NCBI RefSeq assembly: GCF_902148855.1
Contig: NC_043978.1
Coordinates: forward strand, 40,836,609 to 40,900,608
From: Sphaeramia orbicularis
Taxonomy: Eukaryota; Chordata; Actinopteri; Kurtiformes; Apogonidae
Direction: 5' to 3'
DNA length: 64,000 nucleotides
The position numbers and the translations under genes were made by a program. Below are positions 1 through 11,600 of the stretch, piece by piece. Positions within the stretch are counted from its first letter, which is position 1; each line of letters starts with the position of its first letter. Under the pieces are notes generated by a model that was not told where the DNA came from, ran no database searches, and saw only the letters and a program-made list of their open reading frames with translations.

Positions 1-24
1 TCGCCTTTTAAGAGGAAATATGAT

Positions 25-514
25 TTAACCCATATAGACCCAAACATCCACCGGTGACCAAAAGTATCTACTGATGTAAAATATTTAATATCTGTTGATC
101 CACTAATCCTATCAATACATGTAAATAATTGGTGTAAATTACAGTTTGTCGTTAGGATGTTAGGAGGCTCCGTAGTGAACGTGGAAACATCGTCATCTTC
201 TACAACATTGATTCACCATGGAGTCTGATCAATGACAGTGGATGGAAATACTTGTTTTATGTTCAGTTATTGATAAATTTGCTGAAAGTCATTTTTTGTT
301 CAGTTTTCTCTACTCTGATATAATAACCTTTAAATTTACTCTGACTTTTCATGAACATCTACATGATCGTCTAATTAAATATAGAGAAAATTACATGATT
401 TACAATGAAAAATGCAAAATACAAAGGATAATATTATAATAAATGGCGATAAATCACTTAAGAAAGGTTATTTGGGAACTGTCACAAAAATAGCTTGGGT
501 CTTTATGGGTTCAA
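25..514. mobile_element. TTAA-ended MITE, copy A (piggyBac-like)
   Basis: The first of three copies in this window of a roughly 500-bp non-coding repeat; the others are at 23769-24297 and 33220-33723. The left end reads TTAACCCATATAGACC and the right end GGGTCTTTATGGG, imperfect inverted repeats of each other. Internal blocks such as TCTACTGAT and ACATGTAAATAATTG recur in copy C at the same relative positions. There is no open frame of note. TTAA at the ends is the target preference of the piggyBac superfamily, but no transposase is present, so the class is inferred. Confidence 0.55.
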
Positions 515-2251
515 TGCCCATGACCTCAGATGAAAAGCTAAAATAACCTCATAGTAGACCACAGTTATTTCAGTTCTTGCTAAAACAAAAAAAAATCTTA
601 ATAAAGATTCCAATCTGGTATGGGATTTAAGCCAAAAAATTCAGTGGTTATTAGATTTATTTTAAGACTTGGACACCTGGTCTTTCCTACTATCCTAACA
701 CCAAGTTTTTCATGAGCAGGCACAGCCTCAACTGTCATCAGAATGTTTGTGATGCATGCAGGTAAAGTAAGACTACATAAACAAAGCGAGTCAAACTTTC
801 ACTCAAAGTCAGCTCTTGTGTGAATTGTGTGTCACCAGATGATGTTATTTCCCCTCTACCCTGGTCATATTTCTGCTGTCAACATTTGAACTAAGGCACA
901 AAACGGCAAAAACTCCTCTCTTCTCATAAGAATAGTCATAATATTCTTTATAATTTCCTTTTTAGGTAGAAAATAGCTTACTGTTTTCTTATTTGCACAG
1001 CAGCAGTGGATGACATTATTAGACACTTTAGTTAAATACTGCTCTGTATATGGATCAAAACCTGAATTCTGTGATTGCTATACTAGTTCGACTAACAAGA
1101 AGGAGCCTGTTGGAATAAACCTACCGCTGACTGACTCTTTGAGCTAGAAATCTCTTCCCCTTCCGTTTTATGTGCAAGTCCATTCTCATTACATGAACAG
1201 ATAGGCGTCAGTGTGATATCTCCAGTTTGATCTGAAATTGCTACAAGCTATAATAAGAATAGAATAGAATAGAACAGCATAGCATAGCCTTCATTGTCAT
1301 TGTGTGTAACAACATTAATTTAAAAAAAAAAACCAATACTTCAGAAAATAAGAACAGCAAATATAAAATTAGCAAAACAAAATAAGAAAATAGAATTAAA
1401 AATTTTACAAAAAGTAAAATAGAATAGAACTAAAAGTAGAAGAAAAAATAAAAATAGACATAAAATATAAAACAATATTCACAGTATTATATCGATGAAC
1501 TCAAGTCTATAAAAAAATTGTGCATTTTTGTTTGGATAAATATTGAATAAATATTACGTGAAAGATTACTGCACATCTCCCTTTTCCAAGAGGAAAACTA
1601 GTTCATCTAGACTTTTCTTCATTGCTGGTGCACCGCTGAATCAATGTCTGTCAATGTGAGACAACTGCACACATTTCAACACCTTCTCTAGACAAGAACA
1701 GTTTCTTAAAAAAGAAACTTTCAGTGGTTGTCAACTTAAAGTTCCCAACATTAGAACTCGGAAATGTCACCCTGAACTACAGTTACATGCTTTTTTTTTT
1801 TCATAATGATTTTTGACATATTGAAAGTAATGGAAGACATTATCTGCACTGCTGCTGCTGAAACTCCTCACACCAGAGAAGACTCACTCAGAGCCTATTG
1901 ATCTACTCTCACAAGCTTTATAGTGGCTGTCGATGAGGCCATTTGTAGATTGTTGGTCCAATGTCCATACATGTCAGTGACAATAACCTGATTGTGTGCA
2001 AGGATTCCACCAGTATTTTCACAGAGGCACTTCTTGGGGGCTTGTAGGTGTGATCAATAAACTGTGACTCTTGTAATCTAGGATTTTTTTGCTTCTTAGT
2101 AATACACTATAGTGCATCTCACTTAGATGACTTGGATAACACTTTTCCCATTGCAGTGTTACATTGAAACCTGCAGGACTCAAACTCAAGGAAAAACAAA
2201 GAACTTCCTTCTGCAGTTCTCTCTTCTGGGTCCCACTCAAAATACCAAATA
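515..2251. other. Intronic AT-rich stretch, no gene seen
   Basis: Inferred to lie inside a ralgapa1 intron, because the next recognisable exon is at 8601. An A-rich patch at about 1255-1480 contains repeated AATAG units and a CTTCATTGTCATTG motif like that in other retroposon 3' ends in this window. No splice-bounded coding segment was recognised on either strand. Confidence 0.5.
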
Positions 2252-2484
2252 CAGGGTGTCCCATAAGTCTCCATACATAGAAAACATAATACATTCCATA
2301 CATATATGGTTCTAACATGTATTTCTTTATATTTCTTCTTTATAGTTCGTCAGCAGTGGAGGACACACATTGAAATGTGTTCCCGACAAAATGGCAGTCA
2401 TATAGAGCATACTATATAAATAAAAATGGTTTATGTCAAGAAACGTTTATTTTTCCTATGTATGGAGACTTATGGGACGCCCTG
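2252..2484. mobile_element. Mariner-type MITE with TA target duplication
   Basis: A 233-bp element. Its left end begins CAGGGTGTCCCATAAG and its right end is the near-exact inverse, with only scattered mismatches over about 30 bp. It is flanked on both sides by TA, the Tc1/mariner target. The interior is too short for a transposase and has no related reading frame, so this is a non-autonomous deletion derivative. Two short open frames that overlap it simply read the inverted ends. Confidence 0.8.
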
Positions 2485-3039
2485 TACAAAGGTAGATGAT
2501 GTGACATTATTTCTCACCAGTGGGGAAAGGAGAAGCCATTTTTCTAGCATCACATGTCAGAGTAGAGCAGTAGAGTGGTATCTGACTGAATCTTCACAGC
2601 TGTCATTAATGTATCTAACCCCTGTAGTTGTCTCAAAACACCTGTGGTTAGCCCAAGTCTAGAAAATCCGCCCTCTGACGTAAAGCCAAATGTCTCAGAG
2701 TCCAGAGAAAGAGGGGAGAATTCTTGTTTCCACTCAGACCACTTGACTTACAATGCTGAAAGGTAATTAAGGAGTTTTTGCCTAGTGATGCCAAAACCAT
2801 ATTGAGCACTGCAGCTTTCAGCTTTTCTGTATTTTCTTTTTTTTTTCCCCCCACACAAGTGCTGTCTTCGAAGCAGCACAGTCATTTTCTGTCAGACCAT
2901 GGAGCTAAATGAAACAGCAGTTAGTTAGCTGAAAATTAAATTATACAACCCAAAAAACATCACAAGTATGGCTGCATCTAATGATTATTCCCATTGTCGT
3001 TGTCAATTAATCTTTCAGTTCCATGCGTTTTGCACTATT

Positions 3040-3150
3040 TATCTGCATCCAGGTCAGACTAGGGGGGCAGCCAGGATCTTCTCTATCTCTGGGGGGACAC
3101 TGGGGTGTTCCCAGACCAGGATAGATATAATCCCTCCAACCTGATCATAT
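3040..3150. repeat. Old LINE fragment, related to the copy at 51174-51815
   Basis: The segment around 3108-3150 (GTTCCCAGACCAG then ATAATCCCTCCAAC) matches 51300-51340 (GTTCCCAGGCCAG then ATAGTCTCTCCAAC) with scattered differences. That part of the younger copy encodes the C-terminal region of a LINE reverse-transcriptase ORF, so this is likely a much older decayed piece of a related element in the same orientation. The homology is short and judged by eye. Confidence 0.35.
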
Positions 3151-3738
3151 GACCGATTTGGTCCACCTTTGTGGTGCACAAACTAAAAAGTGAAACAAGT
3201 AAAAACACAGAAATTATTAACCCTTGAAGTGCCAAAGTCGCAATATTGCAACATGCAACATAACTGAATAAAACAGACCATAGCTCCAGATAGAGTTGAA
3301 AAATCTTGTTACCACCTCCTACCAATAAATGGCAGACATGTGCCCCTTCAAGTCCTAACACCATTTCAAGCCACGTTTCTGTTCAAATTGAAGAAGAAAA
3401 TTGAGTTTGAAAGGTGTGATCCTGAGCTGGTTTAGTAAGTAAAGTTTTGAAATCTTGATATCAAAATTTAATTTATTTTTTTAAAAGCTCCGGTGCCTAA
3501 AGGGTTCATTTAAGACTGAATTAATTGTTGGAACTCTAATGAAGTTTCCATCAAGACCATTGTTCAGTAAAAACTGTACATTCACATGTAGAGAAATGAA
3601 TATGTACAGTACCTTCACACCGTAGCCTTTGACAGACACACAGTTAAACATTCAAACACACACACATCCCAGCAGTCAGCCCAGCTCCTAATGCGCTAAC
3701 AAGCTCCCGTCCTCCTCCTCCTCCTCCTCCAGCCTCCC

Positions 3739-3788
3739 TCAGTTTTCCAAGTGATCGTAGGAGTCGAACACCGCCACAATGAACTGCA
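3739..3788 (-). CDS. Candidate terminal coding exon, unknown gene
   Basis: On the minus strand a long pyrimidine tract (3789-3850) ends in CCCGCAG, followed by 50 bases reading QFIVAVFDSYDHLEN and then TGA. The open frame is short, but it starts at a good acceptor, uses GC-rich codons in an AT-rich background and ends in an immediate stop. I do not recognise the peptide. No upstream minus-strand exon was found between 3800 and 8600. The pyrimidine tract is partly a (GA)n microsatellite, so the acceptor could be accidental. It would be antisense to ralgapa1. Confidence 0.25.
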
Positions 3789-6700
3789 CTGCGGGAGAGA
3801 GAGGGAGAGAAAAGGGGTGAAATGGGGAGAGAGAGAGAGAGAGAGACCAAAAGAGCCAGAGAAGGCATGAACACACACTCTCCCCACTCTTTTCAGCCAC
3901 GGCAAGAAAATGAGTTTTTGACTCGATACAAAAGAGGCCTTTTATATGCCCCATCTCTCCTCTATCTTTCTCCCGTCTGCCTTTCTCTGCTCTGCTTTCT
4001 CGTTTTTCTCCCTCACCAGCCTCTTTCCCTCTTTCTCCCCTTATAATTTTCCTTCTTTCTTTCCCTTTCTCAGAAAGCGAGATATTTTCCTGCTAATGAC
4101 TTAATAAGAGGAGCCATCTGAAATTCAATTACAGTAGATTTCATAGCGACGACTGCCATTTGGATGGAGGCAGAGGAGTGTGAACTCGATACAAGTCGAT
4201 TTTCTTTGACCTCTCACTGGTTTTTATTTTTTTTTAATAATAATAATTTTGTTTGTATAACACCGCCTATGCAGAGATGCTAACTGAAAGCTCCAGAACA
4301 GCTGCCAAAAAATGTTTTGTCCTCCAAAGTCAAAAATGACTTTTCCAACCTCAACTTAATTTTTTTTTTTTTTTAAGTTTAACGAGCACAATGTAACCTT
4401 AAAATAGAAAAAAAAATAACCATACAAACAAACAAAGAGACAGAAGGAATATTTGCAAATATTTACAATAACTACTCAAAAGACAGATTCCCTTGACTTG
4501 ATCATTGTTTTGAATAATATTGACTGACCTCAGCATTGTTATGAGCTTCTTTTGATGGCCACATACGATGTACTTTCAGATTAAGTGATGTGGGATGAAA
4601 TCCATCAATCCTGTTCAGTACAAAAATGTACTCAAAGAATCTAATGTTATTTTAAGACTTGAGCAGTTGAATCCAGGGGTTACTCTTCCAAGTTTTGTGG
4701 TTTAGTGTGAACATTTCTCCATTTCCACACAGTGTCTTTTTTTTCTGATGAGCTGCACCAGACGGATATGAACAAAAAGGAGGAATTTAGTACGGAAAAG
4801 CCTGTAACTCTGGCAGATAATCCACTTCGTTTATCTAACTAAAACTTCTGAAGCCTTAAAATAACTTCTGCTAAACTTTTAAACCAGAAATGTAGATTTT
4901 TATCATCCATCACTTGCATTAAAACACATATTGATCTTTTAATATCCTGTCTCAGCATGAGTGACCACAGTAAGTATAGTGTACATAGTAAAGCAAAATC
5001 TTAATAAAGCTTTTACAAGGGCTTAATACATGGAATAACCCAACATATAACCCAACATATGTTTGCTGCAGGTTATATGAAAGTCCTTTATTAAATATTT
5101 TAGCAGTCTTAAAATGGTAACACTGCCCGTAAATGTCTTACAATAAAAGAAAAAGTGTTAATGGTGCCATTATTAACACTTATGCTATCTTATGAAAGCA
5201 TAATATAGCTAGTAAGTAGCTTAGAAACACTTGTAAGGGCCTGATTACTGATTATCATTAATAAAAGAGGCTGATATAGAGAGCTGAAGCCACTTTAGGT
5301 GTTGCTCCATGGGATCATATTTTGGAAAAACAGTTGCGTTCCAGTCAATGCAAAAAGAAAAGTTATTTTTCTATCCCGTTTGAATTAATCCATTTGTTCC
5401 ACGTGTTGTTTGCCAGTTTAAATTATTATTATTATTTTATGAGTCAAGAGAGTTGCAATTTATGGTAAAAATGTTGAACTGTCAGACAGCGAAAATACGT
5501 AAAAACGAAGTGTAGAAATGCTACACATCAGAGGTGATGTCATTATAACTTCCTCTCTCTTTGATCTGTTCAGAGTCATTGGAAATATCTGTAGCTTCAT
5601 CATGACAAGACTTAGTGATTTTTGCCTCTTATAGTGCTTTTTAACATCGCTGTCGAAGAATGAGGTAAAGTGTGCCAAGGAAGTGGCTGTTTTGGTGTTG
5701 GAAATGCAGTCCATGTAGCAGTTTAGCAAGAAGTAGATGCTCTTTCACTATCTTTGCCACAAACTGCAACTTTCTTGGCTTATAAATGTGTCTTTTACAT
5801 GAACAAGCATCTTATTTGTAAATGATTGCACAATTGAAACAGTTACAAAAAATTATTTGTCTGTCTTGTTCTTTTCTGAAGGTAGGTCCCATTGGGCACA
5901 CCAGAAAGGGCAGGAGTTCACCTCTCTGTTGGAATTGATATATTTACAGTCAAAATTAAAAGCTTGCTCTATACTTTTAAGGAACAAATAACTTTGTGTC
6001 AACTCTTTTAAATAAAAAAAAAAAAAAAAAACGGAGCAAAAATGTATTGACACCATTCACAATGAAGTAGAATTATTATAAATATATGGACCGTGAAAGA
6101 CTGTGACCTGATTGAGATGGTCAGATCAATCTGTTTATTTCATTGGTTGGATTAAAAATAAATGCAGATATGGATAATTGTAGAAATACTTCAAATCCTG
6201 TTTCTGCTTATTAACACTTGTGGGCTTTAGCCCATTTATCTCACTCCATTAAAAGATAAAAAGTGTTGGTAATTTGTTTAGATGCTGTTGAATCACATCT
6301 CTGTTGCTCCTATACTGTAAAAGTTTTATATCAGATTACATATGTTTGTGTTTGTGACACGGTGACTCAAGGCCACAGGCGGAAACCCATGCTGGGAGGA
6401 AAAACGAAGGTAGAGGGAAGAAAAGTACAGTGATGCTCCTGTCATTTATCCCAGCAGTGTTACCATGTCTGTATTTATTTCCCTTCAGACGTCGCTCTGT
6501 CCTGCTGGTGTTCTCCTGACCTTTTCACCCTGCCTTCAAAATCCTGCAAACTGCATCACCTTTGCTATGATGAGAAAGGTGTGTTCAAGAGTGTATAATA
6601 GTTGGTTTTCCTAATTGCGACACGAGCACTCATCGCTGTCTCAAACACGTTCAGTTGTCAAGAGGGAAAGTGCGATGCAGGGGAGCACGATGCAGGAAAA

Positions 6701-8600
6701 GGCTCACAGTGTGAGAGACAGCAGCTCTGCGTGGCTGCTGTTCTTCTCTCAGCTCTCTCTAGGGGACACACACACAACACATTGTGGCGTTACTTAAATA
6801 TCCTCCACCCTCGTCTCCCCCTCCATCTTCCTCCACAGGATTCTCACCCTCCTCCCCTCCTCTTCGTCACCATTTCCCCTTTTTGTTTTACAAGTCGTGC
6901 TTTTTCTTCCTCCCTTAGCATCTTGCTGTCTTTGCACCTTCCAGCCTCCAAATCCTCCCTGTGTCCCACCTTCATCCCCTCTCTGGCTCCTTCCTCCTTA
7001 TTTCCTTCCTATGTCAGCATGATTTGCTGGAATGATCGAAACAATAATTGCTATTTTTAGTTGTAGTGTTTCAGTAAAAACGTCATCTGTCCGAAGTTTC
7101 TGAAGTTTTTTCCTTTGTGCTTTGCCAGCTTTCCCCTCCCCATCCCCCTTTTTTTCCTTCTTCCTTACTCCTTTTTTCTGCCAGCGCAGTCTGTCCCCCC
7201 CCACTTTAAAGGAGCCATATTGTTGTTATTATCATTGTCTCTAACTGGATCAGTTACCATTAGACCTGAATCTTTCTCCTTCTGAGACCCATAGACCAGC
7301 TCTCTAACCCAATAGAAAACCCATGGGCGCTATTACAGATGGCCGACCCATTCACAACACACGCACACACTGTGGCACAAACACACAGATTTCATTCTGA
7401 AGATTCATTGGACTAATCCCATCAAACAGGGACACATGCACTTACATACACACCATAATGCCTTTTCACAACCATTTCTGGGTTCCTTCCTTATCAAATA
7501 CAGATACATACACATGCACACTGTGCTCTCATTGAAAATCCTCTGTTATTGCAGCTCAATGAGCAAATGGTTGTACGATTAGGAGCTGATGGGGCCTGAG
7601 TTATATGTGTTTGTGCATTGAGGAGACTGTAACAGCTGCACATGGCTGTCATTATGACTGGATGTATGGCTAGGACTGAGGAAAAGAGGGTAAATGTCAT
7701 TCTATCAATGAGGTTATCTCTAATAGATGGACAGTTGAAGTCCTGGTTTCCATTTACTCCACTCTCAGCTCAATTCCTGCACAATTCTTTATAATGTCAT
7801 TAATAAAGGCTCCAATAGCAAGTGGTAGAAAGGCTTCCCTAAACTGATTTATGCACTTATTTTTAAGATGGAATGATCCCATAGAGTGTTGAAGAAATGA
7901 GCATTTTGTTCTTCCGGTTCCCTTCCTTCTCAGAATCAGTTGTTTTCAATGGCTTTGTCATTAGATGGTTAAAACATTATCTGTGGTTATCAACTGATTC
8001 AATGAAACTACAGATGCGTCAATGATATTAAACATCTCTGTAAAATTATTGTGCTGACTAGCTACATCTTGTCAGGGTTTTCATAGAAGAACTAAAAGTG
8101 TGAAACCCAGTTTAGTGGTGGTGACATTGCAACGATGCAATTAGAAGACAGAGTTTTACTTGTACCAGTCACATTTATCCATCAAAAATCAAAACTGAAC
8201 AAAATGTGTGTCATAAAGTTTTGTTGGTCAAGGATCATGTTTTGTGAAATGATCCAAAAGCCACTGGAGCTGAGACGATCATAACTTCTGGTTTGGCTTA
8301 CAGCGATAATTATCGTCCTTGAGGTACTCTGTTTCCTACTGGGGTTTTTTTTGGCTTTATGTATCCATTTGTATTGTTCACAGTTTGTCATCTCTTTGAT
8401 TTTGTAGTTTTTTCTCTGCACATGAATCTTTCTATTCCCTTTTCAGGAGTTTTTTTTTATTCAATTCCTCCTACATTTCCTGTTTTGCCGATGAATATTT
8501 TGGCATCATTAATCGCATCATCTTCTACCGTCATTATTGATTAGCACACCTCAGTTGTTTCAAGCATGTATAATGGTTTGACCTTAACCTTTGACCTCAG

Positions 8601-11600
8601 TTATGAGGAACGAGCCCGTTACCTTGAAACCATCGTGCAGCACCACCAGGAGCCAACCACGTTTGAGGATTACGCAGCTCGCGTCTACAGTCCTGCTCCC
8701 TGCACTCACCTTCCCTCTGACTCAGGTAAGACTTTGATTCTGTGAAACGTCCACTAAGAAAATAAAAGTCAGCATTTGTTTACTGAGTTAACCGTATGGT
8801 TTTAGCTATTGAAAAGAAAACACAGCTGTTTTGATGGTTGGTGAAATCCTTTTTTTAACCAAAAATGTTTAATACCAGATCCTTAAACGTTATAATTTGC
8901 TGGTTTTGGCCATCATTTCATGTCCATTTTGAGTTTTCTTATATTTTTTAAGCTGCGAGTGTATTGATTGATAGAATAAATAGGAAGTTAATTTGTAAAA
9001 TGGTAGTCACAGAAAATGACACAGATTTTTATCTAACAAGTCCAGTTAGGTGGCATTTCAGTATGTGTCTTCGCCTTGTTTTAATAACAGTGATTCTGCC
9101 TGCTGCATTATAAATCAGCCACACTCCAGCGCCTCTGTCTGCCTTTTTAACGACGGTGTGTCCAAGCGCTCTGGCAGCTCCCGGTCTGATTCACAGTCGT
9201 GTATCCGATGGGTTCTGTTTTCTATCCAAAGCTCTGCTCAGCCTTCTTCTGTCTCCAGACTATCTCTGAGGAATTAGCTGACATCTGATCAGCCGTGGCG
9301 ATGCCAGGCGCACACATGGGAGTTATATCCTAATGTGTGACACTCATATGTATCCTGTTAAGTTTATTAGACGGTAACTGATTGTTTTGGTCTGTAATGT
9401 GCCCGCTTAATTGTCATTTAAAATAGTGAACAGGCCTTTGACTCACTTAATGTAATTATTCAACACGGCAGTTATTTACAATAATTTGATTCTGCAGCAA
9501 AGCCGCACATTTTGTTCTTAAAGAGGTTACACATTCAGCACAAAAGGACAAGATGTTACTGAGGTGTGATTTTGTGCAATACCGTGTGTAATTGATACAT
9601 GTTACTGTTCCTGTTGCTCATTTCTTCAGCTTACATGTCAGAAGTAATAATGATAATAACTATCAAGTAATAATCAACCTGTTTTGAGGCTGAACAACAT
9701 CCAGCACAACTGAAAAACCTCTTCGTGGTGTCTCAAATTGCCTTGTTGGAGTGTTGCTCAGCCCCAAAAACCATTTCAGAGCATAGGATCAACATGTGTC
9801 ACATAAATAATGCAGCCTAAATGAGTCCACACCCTGAGCTCCTTTTAATACCTAAATTAACAATAGCCGCAATTTTGAGGAGCTAAATATTGACACATTT
9901 CACAAATTCTGTACAACATGATGATCGTATGCTCTGAAATAAACCCTACTCAAATGACTGAACCCCCTCCCCTTCTCTCTCTCTCTCTATCTCTTTGTTG
10001 CCAACTACCACCAATAAAAGTAGCTTATCGTACTATTACATTATTCATGTGCATTTATATGTTTGAAACTATATTTTACCAAAAAAATGGGAGTTTAAAG
10101 ATGACATGCAATATAAATTATATCTAAACAAATGTACATGTTACTTTATTACCAATGTGTGACGTTAAAAAATCTACATCTTCTCAAACTTGATATGTTT
10201 AATATCACTGAGCACTAATTATGTGTACATGCATACTATTATTCCTTTTATTATTTACAATAGTGTGAATTTGACAGGTATCAATTAAGCAACATATTCA
10301 GTTTGAATATTCTGAATTAGATCTTTTTGTGTATGGAGCATTTTCCATCTAATATTTGTGGAATGTGCTGATATTATTCTGTTTTATCAGGACACTGTCT
10401 ACAAATATGCAGTGCCTTTGAAAAATGTATTATATAATTTTTTTTATATATATTTATATATTTTTTTTATAAAGTTTTGCTGTGGTTTGTGACCCACAGC
10501 CCCTGTTTACAGCAAAGATCCTCTATGGTAGAGATGGATGCTCCAAAGAAAAACCACATTTCTTCTCAGAAGGAGAAATACACCTACTGTTAAAAATGAC
10601 AACAGAGGATATCAACAGGTTTATGGATAGGAGCAAATATTGAGAACTGACCTTTTTTCAGAAAGCGTTCAGAAGAACAGAAGAGGAAAGTTGAGTGTAC
10701 TCTGTGAAACATCCGCCACCAGTGGAACGACTGCATAAACTGGAAGATTAGTAGAATTTTCCTTTCCATTAGTCATGTACACCACTAATCAGAATTTTTC
10801 ATCTTAAGGCCAAAATCATAACAGTTTATGTATGATTCTTATAAAAAGGACACAGACCGTAGTTTCCCTAAAGATTAGTTTGGTGACGCTGATGCTCACT
10901 CCCTCACTGTCACTCCTTTCTCTACTGCACTACACTGTACATATCTACAGTTGAGTCCACATCAACAAACATGCACACAAATCTTCCATTCTACCCCTTT
11001 ATATTGTCATTTAAAATACATGCAAAGGAGTTGGAGTTTCCCACCAAAAAAGGGGCTCAATGTTTGATTGTCAGGTGCATCCATTCACACCTTAGGTCCA
11101 CCTGACTGCTGATTGGTCAGCTAAATATCTCACTTCTCTTCCCCCAATCACAATATGCAGTAGGTGCACACAATCCTAATTTCCACGTTTTATTTTTTTC
11201 ACCAGGAAACATCCCACTGAGATTAAGAACCTCCTTTACAAGGGTTTGTTGTGTTATAGTGTTGTGAAACCCCAAAACATTGAAATATGGCAAGCCTATA
11301 TCCATGGAAGTATTTAAAATGAAACATAGGGAATGGAAGTATCTACTGTACTACACACTTTATTTAGTTTCTTTAAATATTTGTTCAATTATGATTTTTT
11401 ATAGTTTCCTCTGCTCCATTTAAACTTAAAGTGCTATGCCTGTGAATGAAAAATTATTATTATTATTATTGATAATTAAAACAATATTAATTCAATTAAA
11501 AAGTCCCACACCGACAGTAATTACTGTTATGGTACTGCAAAAGTGGAGTGTTGTGATTTTTCTTAGTCCTCATTAAACCATCTGGGGCCATCGCTGCCTC

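Larger units (their letters stand above)
2485..8600. other. ralgapa1 intron, mostly featureless
   Basis: The upstream neighbour exon of ralgapa1, which should encode the end of the RapGAP-type domain, was not found here and probably lies left of the window, making this intron at least 8.5 kb. Contents: a short old LINE-like patch near 3040-3150, a (GA)n tract at 3822-3846, a minus-strand exon-like sequence at 3739-3788 (separate entry), poly-A near 6008-6029 and a CT-rich stretch at 6800-7000. Non-repetitive islands around 6360-6560 and 7270-7380 could be regulatory but carry no decisive motif. Confidence 0.5.

Noticed and set aside
5460-5729. 89-codon minus-strand frame that looked slightly protein-like
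   Set aside because: SLAHFTSFFDSDVKKHYKR is suggestive of a decayed element, but I could not place it in a family and it has no splice sites.
6602-7060. 152-codon plus-strand frame
   Set aside because: A CT-rich stretch gives Pro/Ser/Leu-rich translation; no splice-bounded exon or known protein.
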